Assembly (NCBI RefSeq): GCF_003461625.1
Contig: NZ_QTXL01000001.1
Span: 496,001 to 560,000 of the forward strand
Source: Clostridium sp. AF15-31
GTDB taxonomy: Bacteria; Bacillota; Clostridia; Lachnospirales; Lachnospiraceae
DNA length: 64,000 nucleotides
Direction: 5' to 3'
Below are positions 27,101 through 35,245 of this stretch, piece after piece. Position numbers and translations under genes: made by a program. The notes under the pieces are model-generated. The model saw only the letters and a program-made list of their open reading frames with translations. It ran no database searches and was not told the origin of the DNA. Within the stretch, counting starts at the first letter, position 1. Every line of letters begins with the position of its first letter.

Positions 27101-27333
27101 AGTTTCAGAACCGGAAGGTGGAGAACGCATCAGGCAGGAGAAAACGCAGAACACAGAGTGCCGGCATAAATGAAACGGAGTCGGATGCAACAAGTGATCT
27201 GCCAGAACCGGACGACCGGAGCCTGTCAGTAGATGAAGCGGTGGAGCAGACAGAACCGGAGGCTTTAGATGATGATTATTATAAGCATGTAGATGAGATC
27301 CTGAAGGATGTATTTGATGATGATCCAAAATAA
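24142..27333 (+). CDS. GtrA-YfhO fusion membrane protein
   Basis: The first ~140 residues form a GtrA-like domain of four helices (YVIAGGATTVVNIVSFYLLR, then FFANKFFVF). GtrA proteins are linked to moving lipid-linked sugars across the membrane. From about 145 the protein is YfhO-like, with a dozen or more helices to about 575 (LGSNMLSIIAYY, GYSWNLMWMDC). A large extracytoplasmic region (about 600-960) and a last helix (about 970-990) follow, then an acidic cytoplasmic tail. YfhO family proteins take part in glycosylating teichoic acids or other surface polymers. The fusion would join flipping and transfer in one chain, which is an inference. The ATG at 24142 is in-frame with GtrA homology from the first residues. 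Confidence 0.85.
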   Translation: MDTIKKLLKKEIVRYVIAGGATTVVNIVSFYLLRMFTGLSRSGANVIAISLAILFAFFANKFFVFTESSKKDAVTLSREFISFVGTRLLAMLVEVVGTNLLCDSFRCNEFLSKIIIQFFVVVINYVFGKCFVFKKKKLSIRLFMKKNYIILLAGLLPACFLLGVWIAEKIGPFGGNSLTMVDSLHQYLPFFSDYYDKLQNEGSLFYTWDIGLGSNMLSIIAYYIACPINFLVVLFKQEHIYIAMSLFIGIKIILSGMSFAYYMREKCEEQGKYQAVILIFSTAYALSNYIIGYSWNLMWMDCILILPLIMAGFERMTETGNYKLYVLSLFYGLMCNYYICFMICIFLVMEFLLTNHKSIKKFFTDGFRLAGCSLLAAGMAAFLLIPAYLGLNTTASANRVFPKAEWYGSIWDQIKQLFYLTKPIKNQQFDGGLNIYCGTICFVLLFVYLLNRRIKLWDKVKNVIILVVIFASFNNQLLNYIWHGFHDQYGIPNRFSFLFIFLLLAMCCEVLMKLQKKDILSVMLGIACGYAFLILATKKCTLEKETLLWTEIFITAYAVCMVGFTLTKGMWKRIISYVLLIVCLVETTINGIKGYDSNGYVDISQYFGLESEIRNAIDYLDCKDKPYRVEMMNTKIVDEPTFYNLKSVCLFGSTVSADLVDMMHDLGYYTGANEFLFDGGNTVSNSLLGIKYLLQRDGEYNYFDVNYVNEVDGIRLYENPYALSLGYMVNNDLLDYDGDIGNMFETLNQFVKLSTGVPGVFSELYPEVSTYSDNCEVTRQGDLSEYYSYKRTDSSTCNFQLSFDITDETNDIYIMANCSGINKVRIYIDNEEKNYERLQNQTYHVGHLVKGQKVTVEYCFRDTQANTGTARLIVADMNWESFLQAYDILQSQQLLIGKMEDGYVKGYITISYPGLLFTSIPYDAGWTAYVDGEKYEIDKVGNAFIALKLAAGDHVIEFKYFPPGLKLGLIFTFACWLLFGFLCGRRQFQNRKVENASGRRKRRTQSAGINETESDATSDLPEPDDRSLSVDEAVEQTEPEALDDDYYKHVDEILKDVFDDDPK

Positions 27334-27502
27334 AGAACAGGCAGTACAACCATAATGCGTACACTTTTATGAACTGGGAATTGACAGATGTATAACATAT
27401 ATAAAAAACATGGCATATGGAACCTTGAAATTTGTTTATATCTGCCAGATTCCTGGAGATAGTGTAAGCAGATCATTAGTTATATCTAGTAAAAAATATC
27501 AA

Positions 27503-27545
27503 AAAAGGCCTATAGATTTTATGAAAAATCTATAGGTTTTTTTAT
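27503..27545 (+). terminator. intrinsic terminator after the GtrA-YfhO gene
   Basis: CCTATAGATTTT (27509-27520) and AAAATCTATAGG (27525-27536) are perfectly complementary around a four-base loop. TTTTTTTTA follows and an A run precedes it. Confidence 0.9.
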
Positions 27546-27552
27546 CATCTCG

Positions 27553-27581
27553 TTGACCTTAACATTCATTTATAATATAAT
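27553..27581 (+). promoter_or_regulatory. promoter of the hybrid kinase gene
   Basis: TTGACC (27553-27558) and TATAAT (27576-27581) are 17 bp apart, just after the terminator and 53 bp before the start codon. The rest of the 300-bp gap 27334-27634 shows no gene. Confidence 0.7.
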
Positions 27582-27634
27582 AACATGTGGAGTCAAAGTA
27601 TTAGATTCAAAAAAGTAGAAATAGAGGTGCATCA

Positions 27635-29386
27635 ATGGAGAAAATTAAGGAGTTGGGTTGGAAACCGGTCGCAGCAGCCGGTGCGGTACTTGGTCTTCTG
27701 GCAGGTATCTTAGGTGTTGCAGGTGTAGGAGTGGGTGCTCTGATCGTTGGAATACTTGCTGCAGTTGTAACATTTGGAGGAGTATTCATCGTCTGTGGTG
27801 ACGGTACGAGTGGAAGTGGCGGAAAGGGAGATAAATATAAAAAGTTATTTATGAACCTGCCGATCGGTTTTGCACAGGCAAAGATCATAGATGATCCTGT
27901 AAATGGTGTCAGTTATCAGATCGTAGATGCAAACGAGATCTTTGGTGAGTATTTCAAGCTGGATGTCAGTGATTACACCGGCAAGAACCTGAAAGAAAGC
28001 AAGATCGAGGTTCTTCAGGATATCAACGCCTGGTTTACGGCATATAATAACTCCGGAACAAAAGAAGGAGATCTGATGGATGTTGAGATCACAATGGAAT
28101 CTCTTCAGAAGGTATTTAACACCGTAATGTATAAGTCAGAAGCAGATTACATTAACATGGTGGTTATTGATATCACAGATCAGAAAGATACAGAGAACAA
28201 ATTGTCCAAGGCAATTGTTGATGCGAATGCAGCCTATAAGACACAGGCTGAGTTCCTTGCAAATATGAGCCATGAGATCCGTACACCTATCAATGGTATT
28301 CTGGGTATGCTCCAGCTTACACTGATGGCTGATGATCTTCAGGCAGATTACAGAGATAACCTTGTAACTGCAAAGAACTGTGCGGATACACTGCTCCGAC
28401 TGATCAATGATATCCTTGATATCAGTAAGCTGGAAGCAGGAAAGTACAAGATCAAAGAAGAAACATTTGATATCAAACAGGCGATCGAGGAGACGGTTGC
28501 TGCTCAGGTACCACTTGCAAATAATAAGGGGTTACAGCTCGACTGTTCATTTGGAAACAATATTCCAAAGCTGGTAAAGGGCGATGGACAGAGAATTCAG
28601 CAGGTATTAAACTGCCTGTTATCAAACGCGATCAAGTTTACGTCAGAGGGAAGTGTACGTGTTAAGATCGCATCCATGGATATGGAAGGGGAAAATAAGG
28701 TTAAGATCCGTATGGCAGTTGCAGATACCGGTATTGGTATTTCAGAGGCTAACATGAGCAAGCTGTTTATCCGTTTCAGCCAGGTTGATTCTTCTGATAC
28801 AAGAAGATATGGTGGATCCGGTCTTGGCCTTGTAATCACAAAGCAGATCGTTGAACTGATGGGTGGCAACATTCAGGTTCAGAGTAAGGAAGACATTGGT
28901 TCTACGTTCATCGTAGAAGTACCTATGAAGGTTGTAAAGGCATCGGATGATGCATCAGTAGAGATTGAGCAGGAAGAAGAACCGGCTGTATTCTCAATCA
29001 ATGCACACAGCAAGGCAAGAATCCTTGTAGCTGAGGATGAACCGGTTAATCAGCAGGTAATCGGTAAGTTACTTGGTATGGCAGGCTTCTCTTACGATAT
29101 TGCAGAGAATGGTCAGAAAGCAGTTGAACTCTTCAAGCAGAAGATTTACGATGCAGCGTTATTTGATGTACAGATGCCTGTTATGGATGGTATCGCAGCT
29201 ACACAGGAGATCCGTGAGATCGAGCAGAAAGAGAAGAGAAAGAGACTTCCAATTATCGCAGTAACAGCAAGAGCCATGTTTGGTGATAAGGAACGTATTC
29301 TTGAGAATAAACTGGATGATTACATAGCAAAACCATATAATCTGAACGATGTTGTTGAGACATTGAACAAATATATTGATGATTAA
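27635..29386 (+). CDS. orphan hybrid sensor histidine kinase with receiver domain
   Basis: The 583-residue protein has a very short N-terminal hydrophobic hairpin (about 9-47, Gly/Ala/Val-rich, two helices with almost no external loop). A PAS-like domain (about 65-185), a HisKA domain with FLANMSHEIRTP (phospho-His about 213), a HATPase domain (about 270-425) and a C-terminal receiver (about 460-580) follow. The acceptor Asp is in FDVQMPVMDG (about 510). HATPase motifs VADTGIGI and GGSGLGLVI are intact. No response regulator is adjacent, so it must pass phosphate to a distant protein or signal through its own receiver. The signal is unlikely to be sensed by an external domain. Confidence 0.92.
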   Translation: MEKIKELGWKPVAAAGAVLGLLAGILGVAGVGVGALIVGILAAVVTFGGVFIVCGDGTSGSGGKGDKYKKLFMNLPIGFAQAKIIDDPVNGVSYQIVDANEIFGEYFKLDVSDYTGKNLKESKIEVLQDINAWFTAYNNSGTKEGDLMDVEITMESLQKVFNTVMYKSEADYINMVVIDITDQKDTENKLSKAIVDANAAYKTQAEFLANMSHEIRTPINGILGMLQLTLMADDLQADYRDNLVTAKNCADTLLRLINDILDISKLEAGKYKIKEETFDIKQAIEETVAAQVPLANNKGLQLDCSFGNNIPKLVKGDGQRIQQVLNCLLSNAIKFTSEGSVRVKIASMDMEGENKVKIRMAVADTGIGISEANMSKLFIRFSQVDSSDTRRYGGSGLGLVITKQIVELMGGNIQVQSKEDIGSTFIVEVPMKVVKASDDASVEIEQEEEPAVFSINAHSKARILVAEDEPVNQQVIGKLLGMAGFSYDIAENGQKAVELFKQKIYDAALFDVQMPVMDGIAATQEIREIEQKEKRKRLPIIAVTARAMFGDKERILENKLDDYIAKPYNLNDVVETLNKYIDD

Positions 29387-29406
29387 CATAAGGAGGTCAT
29401 TTGACA

Positions 29407-30147
29407 ATGGCAGGTAATTTTTTTCAGAATGCATTTGAAAAGACAAAGTCATTAGCTAATCAGGCAGTTGACAGCACAAAGTGTGCTGCACAGAAGACAA
29501 AGATAAAAGGCAAGATCTCATCTGAGAATTCCAATCTTGACAGAATCTATACAGAGATCGGAAGATATTATTACAACCTGAACAAGGAAGAGGCACCGGA
29601 GGAGATCAAGCATCTGTTTGACAGTGCTGCAAAGGGATTAGAGAATATTGCAGCTCTGGAGAAGGAATACAGAGAAGTAGAAGAACAGGAACACCGTATC
29701 ATGAACAGTGGCAATCAGTATCAGCAGACACCACCACAGGGTATGTATAATCCGCAGATGAACGGAATGCCACCACAGGGTATGTACAATCCACAGATGA
29801 ATGGAATGCCACCACAAGGCTACAATCCACAGATGAACGGAATGCCGCCACAGGGCATGGCACCACAGATGAACGGAATGCCACCACAGGGTATGGTACC
29901 ACAGATGAATGGAATGCCACAGCAGGGCATGTATAATCCACAGATGAACGGAATGCCGCCACAGGGTATGGCACCACAGATGAACGGAATGCCACCACAG
30001 GGTATGGCACCACAGATGAATGAGATGCCACCACAGCAGAATCCTGCACCTGCTCCACAGGCAGGGCCTGTACAGGAATCCGTACCTGCAGTTGCACCGA
30101 CATCCCAGCCGGAAGCGGTTCCGCAGAATGAAGAAGTATCCCAGTAG
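29407..30147 (+). CDS. coiled-coil protein with tandem Met/Pro/Gln repeats
   Basis: The first ~100 residues form an amphipathic helical region (NFFQNAFEKTKSLANQ, then LDRIYTEIGRYYYNL). About eight tandem copies of a 12-14 residue repeat with consensus NGMPPQGM(Y/A)(N)PQM follow (about 113-215), then a Pro/Ala/Gln-rich tail. There is no signal peptide or membrane helix. The repeats are probably disordered, and copy number is likely to vary between strains. AGGAGG at 29391-29396 serves either the TTG at 29401 (too close, four bases) or the ATG at 29407 (ten bases), and I prefer the ATG. It lies 20 bp after the kinase and is likely co-transcribed. The function is unknown. Confidence 0.75.
   Translation: MAGNFFQNAFEKTKSLANQAVDSTKCAAQKTKIKGKISSENSNLDRIYTEIGRYYYNLNKEEAPEEIKHLFDSAAKGLENIAALEKEYREVEEQEHRIMNSGNQYQQTPPQGMYNPQMNGMPPQGMYNPQMNGMPPQGYNPQMNGMPPQGMAPQMNGMPPQGMVPQMNGMPQQGMYNPQMNGMPPQGMAPQMNGMPPQGMAPQMNEMPPQQNPAPAPQAGPVQESVPAVAPTSQPEAVPQNEEVSQ
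29737..30045 (+). repeat. tandem in-frame 36-42 bp coding repeats
   Basis: About eight near-identical units such as ATGAACGGAATGCCACCACA repeat through the gene at 29407-30147. They differ by small in-frame insertions (TATAATCCG against GCACCA). Such repeats are prone to slipped-strand expansion and contraction. Confidence 0.85.
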
Positions 30148-30250
30148 TGAGTGCATAAGGTCAGAGAAATGCAAAAATCCAGATAAATATCTGCAAAATG
30201 CGTATATGACAAAAAGAAGCACAAACTTCAGAAATTACATAAGAATCAGA

Positions 30251-30280
30251 AAAAGATCTGTTACGGCAGGTCTTTTTTTG
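30251..30280 (+). terminator. intrinsic terminator before the Tad locus
   Basis: AAAGATCTG (30252-30260) pairs with CAGGTCTTT (30267-30275), with one U-G, and runs into seven Ts. It separates the kinase unit from the pilus locus. The remaining ~125 bp up to 30407 contain no clear consensus promoter. Confidence 0.75.
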
Positions 30281-30406
30281 TTGCCTGAAAAGGGATAGAT
30301 AAATGTGTGCAAAACTGACAGATATTAAATGATTGTGTCAAGTTAAGAATGGTAAAAATTAGTTTATTTTCTGCGTATTTACAATGTTTTTTCGGGATGG
30401 TAACGT

Positions 30407-30919
30407 ATGGATACGCTGATGGCAGGACATCAGAAAAATGAAAAAAAGGAGAGTGATACAGCGTTTGTTTTTGAGAAGACATTAATGATCCTGTTGGTAA
30501 GTGCAGCAGTAGTTCTGGATTTCAAGACATGGAGGATTCCGAACTGGCTGGTATTGATCGGGATGGAAACCGGGATATTCGTGACGATCCAGAGAGAGGG
30601 CTGGAGAATGGGAGGCATACAGGTGGTACTTGGTATTGTCCTTCCGATTGCATTGCTGTTCCTTCTGTATCAATTTGGATTCCTGGGAGCCGGAGATATC
30701 AAGCTGTTTGCAGCCCTTGGTGCATTTATCGGAATGGAGGTCTGGCGGATCGTTCTGTATTCGTTTCTGTTTGGTGGGGTTTTGTCTTTGCTGTATATGG
30801 TAAAGAATGTATGGATCCCATGGCTGAAGCATCGAAGACGAAGACGGCACCGAAGGAATAAGATCCATTTTTCCATGGCAATATTACTGGGATGTCTGTT
30901 GTATTGCCAATGGGGTTGA
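30407..30919 (+). CDS. tadV: Tad-type prepilin peptidase (A24 family)
   Basis: This 170-residue membrane peptidase removes the leader of Flp prepilin and TadE-like pseudopilins at the cytoplasmic face. The two catalytic Asp residues are visible in VLDFKTWRIPN (about residue 38) and GAGDIKLF (about 103), the typical pattern of the short CpaA/TadV form without a methylase domain. About four to five helices are seen. The C-terminus is strongly basic (WLKHRRRRRHRR). The start has only a modest GGGATGG ribosome site. It is the first gene of a same-strand run of eleven genes. Confidence 0.88.
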   Translation: MDTLMAGHQKNEKKESDTAFVFEKTLMILLVSAAVVLDFKTWRIPNWLVLIGMETGIFVTIQREGWRMGGIQVVLGIVLPIALLFLLYQFGFLGAGDIKLFAALGAFIGMEVWRIVLYSFLFGGVLSLLYMVKNVWIPWLKHRRRRRHRRNKIHFSMAILLGCLLYCQWG

Positions 30920-30953
30920 TATTTGAAGAAAGAAGCTGGGAAAGGAGGAAAAA

Positions 30954-31913
30954 GTGCGGCAGTTAAAACTTGGCATAGTTGGAATGGAATCAAACTATGT
31001 GATCGGGTTGATGAATTACATTAATGCAGATAAAAGAAATCCATTCTTCGCAATGGCATTTTCGACAGAAGAACGATTGGAAAATTATCTGAAGGAGCAC
31101 ACATTAGATGCGCTGTTGTATGAAGAAAGCATGATGCCTGTGATCGTAGGACTTCCAGAAGGAAAAAATATTTGTACGATCAAGCTGGCGGAGCAGGCAC
31201 CGGATAAGATGGAGAAAGAAGCAATTTACCGATATCTGAGTGTGGAAGAAATACTGAAGCGGGTGTTGCGGATCATAAAAGCGGAGGAGGCAGAAGGAAA
31301 ATGGGAGTTATTTGCGACTTATGCAGTTATTTCCCCAATCGGCAGGTCGGGTAAGACCAGACTGGCAAAAAGCATCTGCCTGATGGACGAGGTACGTGGT
31401 GGGCTGTATATCGGGATGGAAGCATATGGAGAAAGGAAGCAGGAAACTTCGGAGACAGTAACGGATAAGACTTGTGGTATGTCTGAGCTTGCATATTTGA
31501 TCCGAATACAATCAGGGCAGATTTTTGAATATCTGGATAAAAGTGTGGTTGTGGAAGGAGGGATTAGCATGATCGCGTCACCGGAAGTATATCTGGATAT
31601 CAGAGAACTGAACCGGTCGGATGTGAGTTGGTTCATAAAGAAGCTGATTGCATATGGACGATACACAACGATCGTATTTGATATTGATGGCAGCGTGCTT
31701 GGAGATATTACGATACTTGGTGAGTTCGATCATGTATTTGTTCCGGTTCTGGATGGCGGGTATGCAGAAGAAAAGGTTGCGGCATTTCAAAGATTGTTGG
31801 AGAAACAGGAATTACAGAAGGTAGTCATGCGGATGCAGCAGGTCGTTGTACCGGATCATGCATATGACAGTGCGGAGATGATGCAATTGGCGGGAAGGCT
31901 GGTGGGGATATAA
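30954..31913 (+). CDS. tadZ: TadZ/CpaE-like pilus localization ATPase, degenerate P-loop
   Basis: The 319-residue product has an N-terminal receiver-like region (about 1-100) and a MinD/ParA-like domain (about 118-315). Its P-loop reads SPIGRSGKTRLA (about 127-138), an altered Walker A. The order of genes and the sequence fit TadZ/CpaE, which places the Tad machine in the cell. The GTG start has a strong AAAGGAGG six bases upstream. The tadA reading frame lies directly downstream. Confidence 0.8.
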   Translation: MRQLKLGIVGMESNYVIGLMNYINADKRNPFFAMAFSTEERLENYLKEHTLDALLYEESMMPVIVGLPEGKNICTIKLAEQAPDKMEKEAIYRYLSVEEILKRVLRIIKAEEAEGKWELFATYAVISPIGRSGKTRLAKSICLMDEVRGGLYIGMEAYGERKQETSETVTDKTCGMSELAYLIRIQSGQIFEYLDKSVVVEGGISMIASPEVYLDIRELNRSDVSWFIKKLIAYGRYTTIVFDIDGSVLGDITILGEFDHVFVPVLDGGYAEEKVAAFQRLLEKQELQKVVMRMQQVVVPDHAYDSAEMMQLAGRLVGI

Positions 31914-31963
31914 GCCCAGAGGACAGAAAGAAATTAAAAGAGCACGTTCTGGAAGAACTGGAT

Positions 31964-33124
31964 ATGTCTCAGGAGATCATAGATGAGAAGGTTCTGGAAC
32001 TGATCGACCGATCGCTTCTGGAACATCCGGATATCGGATATGTCAGTCTGGAAGGACGGATTCGGTTGAGAAGGGAATTGTTCAATGCGGTCAGACGGAT
32101 GGATGTGCTATCAGATTTGTTAGAGGATGACAGCATAACGGAGATCATGATCAATGGGTACGATCAGATCTTTGTAGAGAAAGATGGACGTATTCAGTCC
32201 TTTTCCCAGAGCTTTGAGAGCGAAGATCGTCTGGCATCGATTATTCAGCAGATCGTAGCCGGATGTAACCGCTTAGTGAACGAAGCAGTCCCGATCGTAG
32301 ATGCCAGACTGCCGGATGGTTCCAGAGTGAATGTAGTGCTGCCACCGGTCGCCCTTGATGGACCGACCATGACGATCCGTAAGTTCCCAAAAGAGAAAAT
32401 GACGATGGAAAGGCTGATTGAACTTGGGGCTTTAGATGAGGAAGCTGCCGGATTCCTGAAGCTGCTGGTAAAGGCAAGATACAACATATTTGTATCAGGA
32501 GGAACGGGAGCAGGAAAGACGACATTCTTGAATGCGCTGTCGGATTATATACCAAAGACCGAACGGATCATCACGATCGAGGATTCGGCAGAACTGCAGC
32601 TGCGTGATGTGGAGAATCTGGTACGGATGGAAACCAGAAATTCCAATGTGGAAGGCGAAAATGCGATCACGATACGGGATTTGATCAAGGCAAGTCTTCG
32701 TATGCGGCCGGACCGGGTGATCGTAGGTGAAGTCCGGGATTCGGCAGCGATCGATATGCTGACAGCAATGAATACCGGGCATGATGGAAGTCTTTCGACC
32801 GGCCATGCAAACTCAGCATATGACATGATCACAAGGCTGGAATCTATGGTGCTGATGGGAATAGAACTTCCGATGGAAGCTGTTAGGCGGCAGATTGCTT
32901 CGGCTGTGGATATTATCATTCATCTGGGAAGACTCCGGGATGGATCCAGAAAGGTAACAGAGATTTGTGAAGTAACAGGAATAGAGAATGGACAGGTTCA
33001 GTTGATGTCACTTTATGAATTTGAAGAACAGGCAGAGAAAGGCAGGAAAACCGTTCAGGGACATTTGAAAAAGAAGGCAGCTTTGCAGAACAAGGAGAAA
33101 TTGAAACGGGCAGGGCTGGAATAG
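31964..33124 (+). CDS. tadA: TadA/CpaF secretion ATPase
   Basis: This 386-residue type II/IV secretion ATPase powers Flp pilus assembly. Walker A is FVSGGTGAGKTTFLNAL (about 177-193), and the Asp and His boxes are RIITIEDSAELQL and TGHDGSLSTGHANS (about 270-283). MRPDRVIVGEVRD lies between them. The first ATG (31964) has no good ribosome site. The reading frame stays open and family-like upstream to 31913 (ISPEDRKKLKEHVLEELD), without a standard start codon, so the true N-terminus may be about 17 residues longer with an ATA or ATT start coupled to tadZ. Confidence 0.93.
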   Translation: MSQEIIDEKVLELIDRSLLEHPDIGYVSLEGRIRLRRELFNAVRRMDVLSDLLEDDSITEIMINGYDQIFVEKDGRIQSFSQSFESEDRLASIIQQIVAGCNRLVNEAVPIVDARLPDGSRVNVVLPPVALDGPTMTIRKFPKEKMTMERLIELGALDEEAAGFLKLLVKARYNIFVSGGTGAGKTTFLNALSDYIPKTERIITIEDSAELQLRDVENLVRMETRNSNVEGENAITIRDLIKASLRMRPDRVIVGEVRDSAAIDMLTAMNTGHDGSLSTGHANSAYDMITRLESMVLMGIELPMEAVRRQIASAVDIIIHLGRLRDGSRKVTEICEVTGIENGQVQLMSLYEFEEQAEKGRKTVQGHLKKKAALQNKEKLKRAGLE

Positions 33125-33142
33125 GAAAGGAGGGGCCAGGAT

Positions 33143-33886
33143 GTGAAAACAGATTATACACGATACCGGTTATCTTTGATGGAAAACATTGTTTTTGGAA
33201 TGGGATATCTGGTTGCGGCAGCAGTGGTATGCATTATATTTTATGATTCATTTCTTCCGCTGATTCTGATGCTGCCCGCGGGTGTATATGTGCGAAGGTT
33301 GTTTGAAGAATACAAAAGGAAGAGGAGGCAGCAGGAATTATATTTTCAGTTTAAGGATATGGTGCAGGCACTTGCCGCCAGTCTCAGTGTCGGATATTCA
33401 TTTGAGAATGCTTTTATAGCAGCACATGAGGAGCTGACACGGACATACGGAAAAGATGCGCTGATCGTCCGGGAGCTTGTAGTGATCATGCATGAGATCC
33501 GCTTACATAAGAACATAGAAGATGTTCTTGCGGATTTTGGAGAACGCTCCGGTATTCGCGAGATCCATAATTTTTCCCAATTGGTTGCTGTGGCAAAAAG
33601 GACAGGCGGCAATATGGTACAGATCATGAAAACGACTGCGGCTGGAATTGCCCGAAAGGTAGAAGTGGAAATGGAGATTGCGACTATGATCGCAGCAAAA
33701 CGGTATGAACAGCGGATCATGCTGGTCATTCCTTTTCTGATCATTGGATATCTTCGTATGGTGAACCAGAGTTATATCTGTATTTTATATGAAGGAGTGG
33801 CAGGTCGGATCGTGATGACATTATGTCTGCTGGCAGGAATTATTTCATATTTCTGGAGCAGAAAACTGATCAATATTGGAGTGTGA
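33143..33886 (+). CDS. tadB: TadB-like inner-membrane platform protein
   Basis: The 247-residue product has two N-terminal helices (about 14-50), a cytoplasmic T2SSF domain (about 68-195) containing MVQALAASLSVGYSFENAF and VAKRTGGNMVQIMK, and two C-terminal helices (about 195-243). With TadC it forms the membrane platform on which TadA acts. The start is a GTG at 33143 behind AAGGAGGGG. The nearby ATG at 33141 is followed at once by a stop. The gap to tadC is three bases. Confidence 0.9.
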   Translation: MKTDYTRYRLSLMENIVFGMGYLVAAAVVCIIFYDSFLPLILMLPAGVYVRRLFEEYKRKRRQQELYFQFKDMVQALAASLSVGYSFENAFIAAHEELTRTYGKDALIVRELVVIMHEIRLHKNIEDVLADFGERSGIREIHNFSQLVAVAKRTGGNMVQIMKTTAAGIARKVEVEMEIATMIAAKRYEQRIMLVIPFLIIGYLRMVNQSYICILYEGVAGRIVMTLCLLAGIISYFWSRKLINIGV

Positions 33887-33889
33887 TGG

Positions 33890-35206
33890 ATGAAGAGAGA
33901 ATTAAAAAGACCGGTTGGCAGCTTTCTGTACCGGAAGATACATAGGTTTTTGAATATGAGAACGATCCGGGAACGGATGCGAAAGATCCATGTTGTACCG
34001 GAGGATGAACTCACTCGGTTATGTGAGGAATATTGTAGCCGAATCCTGTCGAACAGTCTGCTGGTATTTTTTGGAACATTGGTCTTATCCGTTGGTCTGG
34101 CAGTATATACGAATCGGACAAAGGCTTCGATTGTATTGAACAGGGAATCCTACGGTGGAGATGAAACAGTCACGCAGTTGGAAACAGAGATCAATGGTGA
34201 AAAGCAGATGATATCTGTGGATGTGCTTCCGTTGACCTATGATGCGGAGAGCATAGAAGAGGCTTTTGATAAAGGATTTGCTTACATTGATTCCGTATAT
34301 CTGGGAACAAACGAGAATGCAGATCATATTACGGAGGATCTGGAGCTGATCGATTCTGTTGATGAACTGGGACTCCGGGTTTCATGGGAGATTGAAGATG
34401 AAAGCGATATTGTTGATTACCGAGGCGAGATCATTGATCATCGGCTGGATGAACCGGTTCTTGTAAATCTGGTGGCAACTCTGTCTTATGAAGATTTTTC
34501 GGCATCCAGAAACTATCCTGTAAAGGTTGCAGGCAGGGAAAAGAATGAGACGGAAAAGGCAATAGAGACGATTCAGGAGGCGTTAGATATGCTACAGCGT
34601 AAGTCAGATACTTCATCATTGGTTCTTCCGGAGACAGTTGCGGGATATCATCTGCAGCATACCGGTACGATGCGGCTTCCGGTACTGGTATTTGTTCTTG
34701 GAGGGATATTCAGTATTTTGCTCGTCTATAAAGAATATTCGGATATACGGACGAAGGAGAAAAAGAGAAATGAGGAGCTGCTTATGGCGTACCCATCTTT
34801 TGTGGATCTGATGAGCCTTTATATGGGAGCCGGATTAACGGTGAAGGGGTCTCTGAGCAGAGCTGTGGTGCAAAGTGACAGTCCGGTTCTGGCAGAGGAG
34901 CTGAATTATACATTGAATGAGATACAGTCGGGAATTCCGGAAACAGAAGGCTATTACCGGCTGAGCAACCGACTGGCCCTTCCGGTTTATCAGAAGATAT
35001 TTACTCTTTTGTCACAGAATATCAAAAAAGGGACAAGGGATATCCTGAATCTGTTGGCAGAAGAAGAGGCTGCTGCATTGCAGTTAAAAAAGGAGCTGGC
35101 AAAACGAAAAGGAGAAGAGGCGGGAACAAAGCTTTTATTTCCGATGATTCTTCAGTTAGGAATTGTAATGATCATAGTGATAGCCCCGGCATTGCTGGGA
35201 TTTTAA
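33890..35206 (+). CDS. tadC: TadC-like platform protein with large extracytoplasmic insertion
   Basis: The C-terminal part (about 290-438) is a typical TadC T2SSF domain (YPSFVDLMSLYMGAGLTVKGSL, then a last helix at about 415-437). The 438-residue length is unusual. Helix 1 (about 54-74) and helix 2 (about 263-280) are separated by about 185 residues, predicted outside the membrane, rich in acidic residues and beta-like segments. Ordinary TadC proteins are about 300 residues and lack this. The insertion could contact the pilus, the wall or the pseudopilins. ATG 33890 is coupled to the tadB stop. Confidence 0.88.
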   Translation: MKRELKRPVGSFLYRKIHRFLNMRTIRERMRKIHVVPEDELTRLCEEYCSRILSNSLLVFFGTLVLSVGLAVYTNRTKASIVLNRESYGGDETVTQLETEINGEKQMISVDVLPLTYDAESIEEAFDKGFAYIDSVYLGTNENADHITEDLELIDSVDELGLRVSWEIEDESDIVDYRGEIIDHRLDEPVLVNLVATLSYEDFSASRNYPVKVAGREKNETEKAIETIQEALDMLQRKSDTSSLVLPETVAGYHLQHTGTMRLPVLVFVLGGIFSILLVYKEYSDIRTKEKKRNEELLMAYPSFVDLMSLYMGAGLTVKGSLSRAVVQSDSPVLAEELNYTLNEIQSGIPETEGYYRLSNRLALPVYQKIFTLLSQNIKKGTRDILNLLAEEEAAALQLKKELAKRKGEEAGTKLLFPMILQLGIVMIIVIAPALLGF

Positions 35207-35245
35207 AAGAACAAAAAGAAGGAGGAAACGGCAGTGGAATAGTCA

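Noticed and set aside
29638..30224. Long minus-strand frames rich in Trp/His or Cys/Gly opposite the repeat protein
   Set aside because: They arise from the repeated NGMPPQ codons read in reverse, and no ribosome site or promoter supports them.
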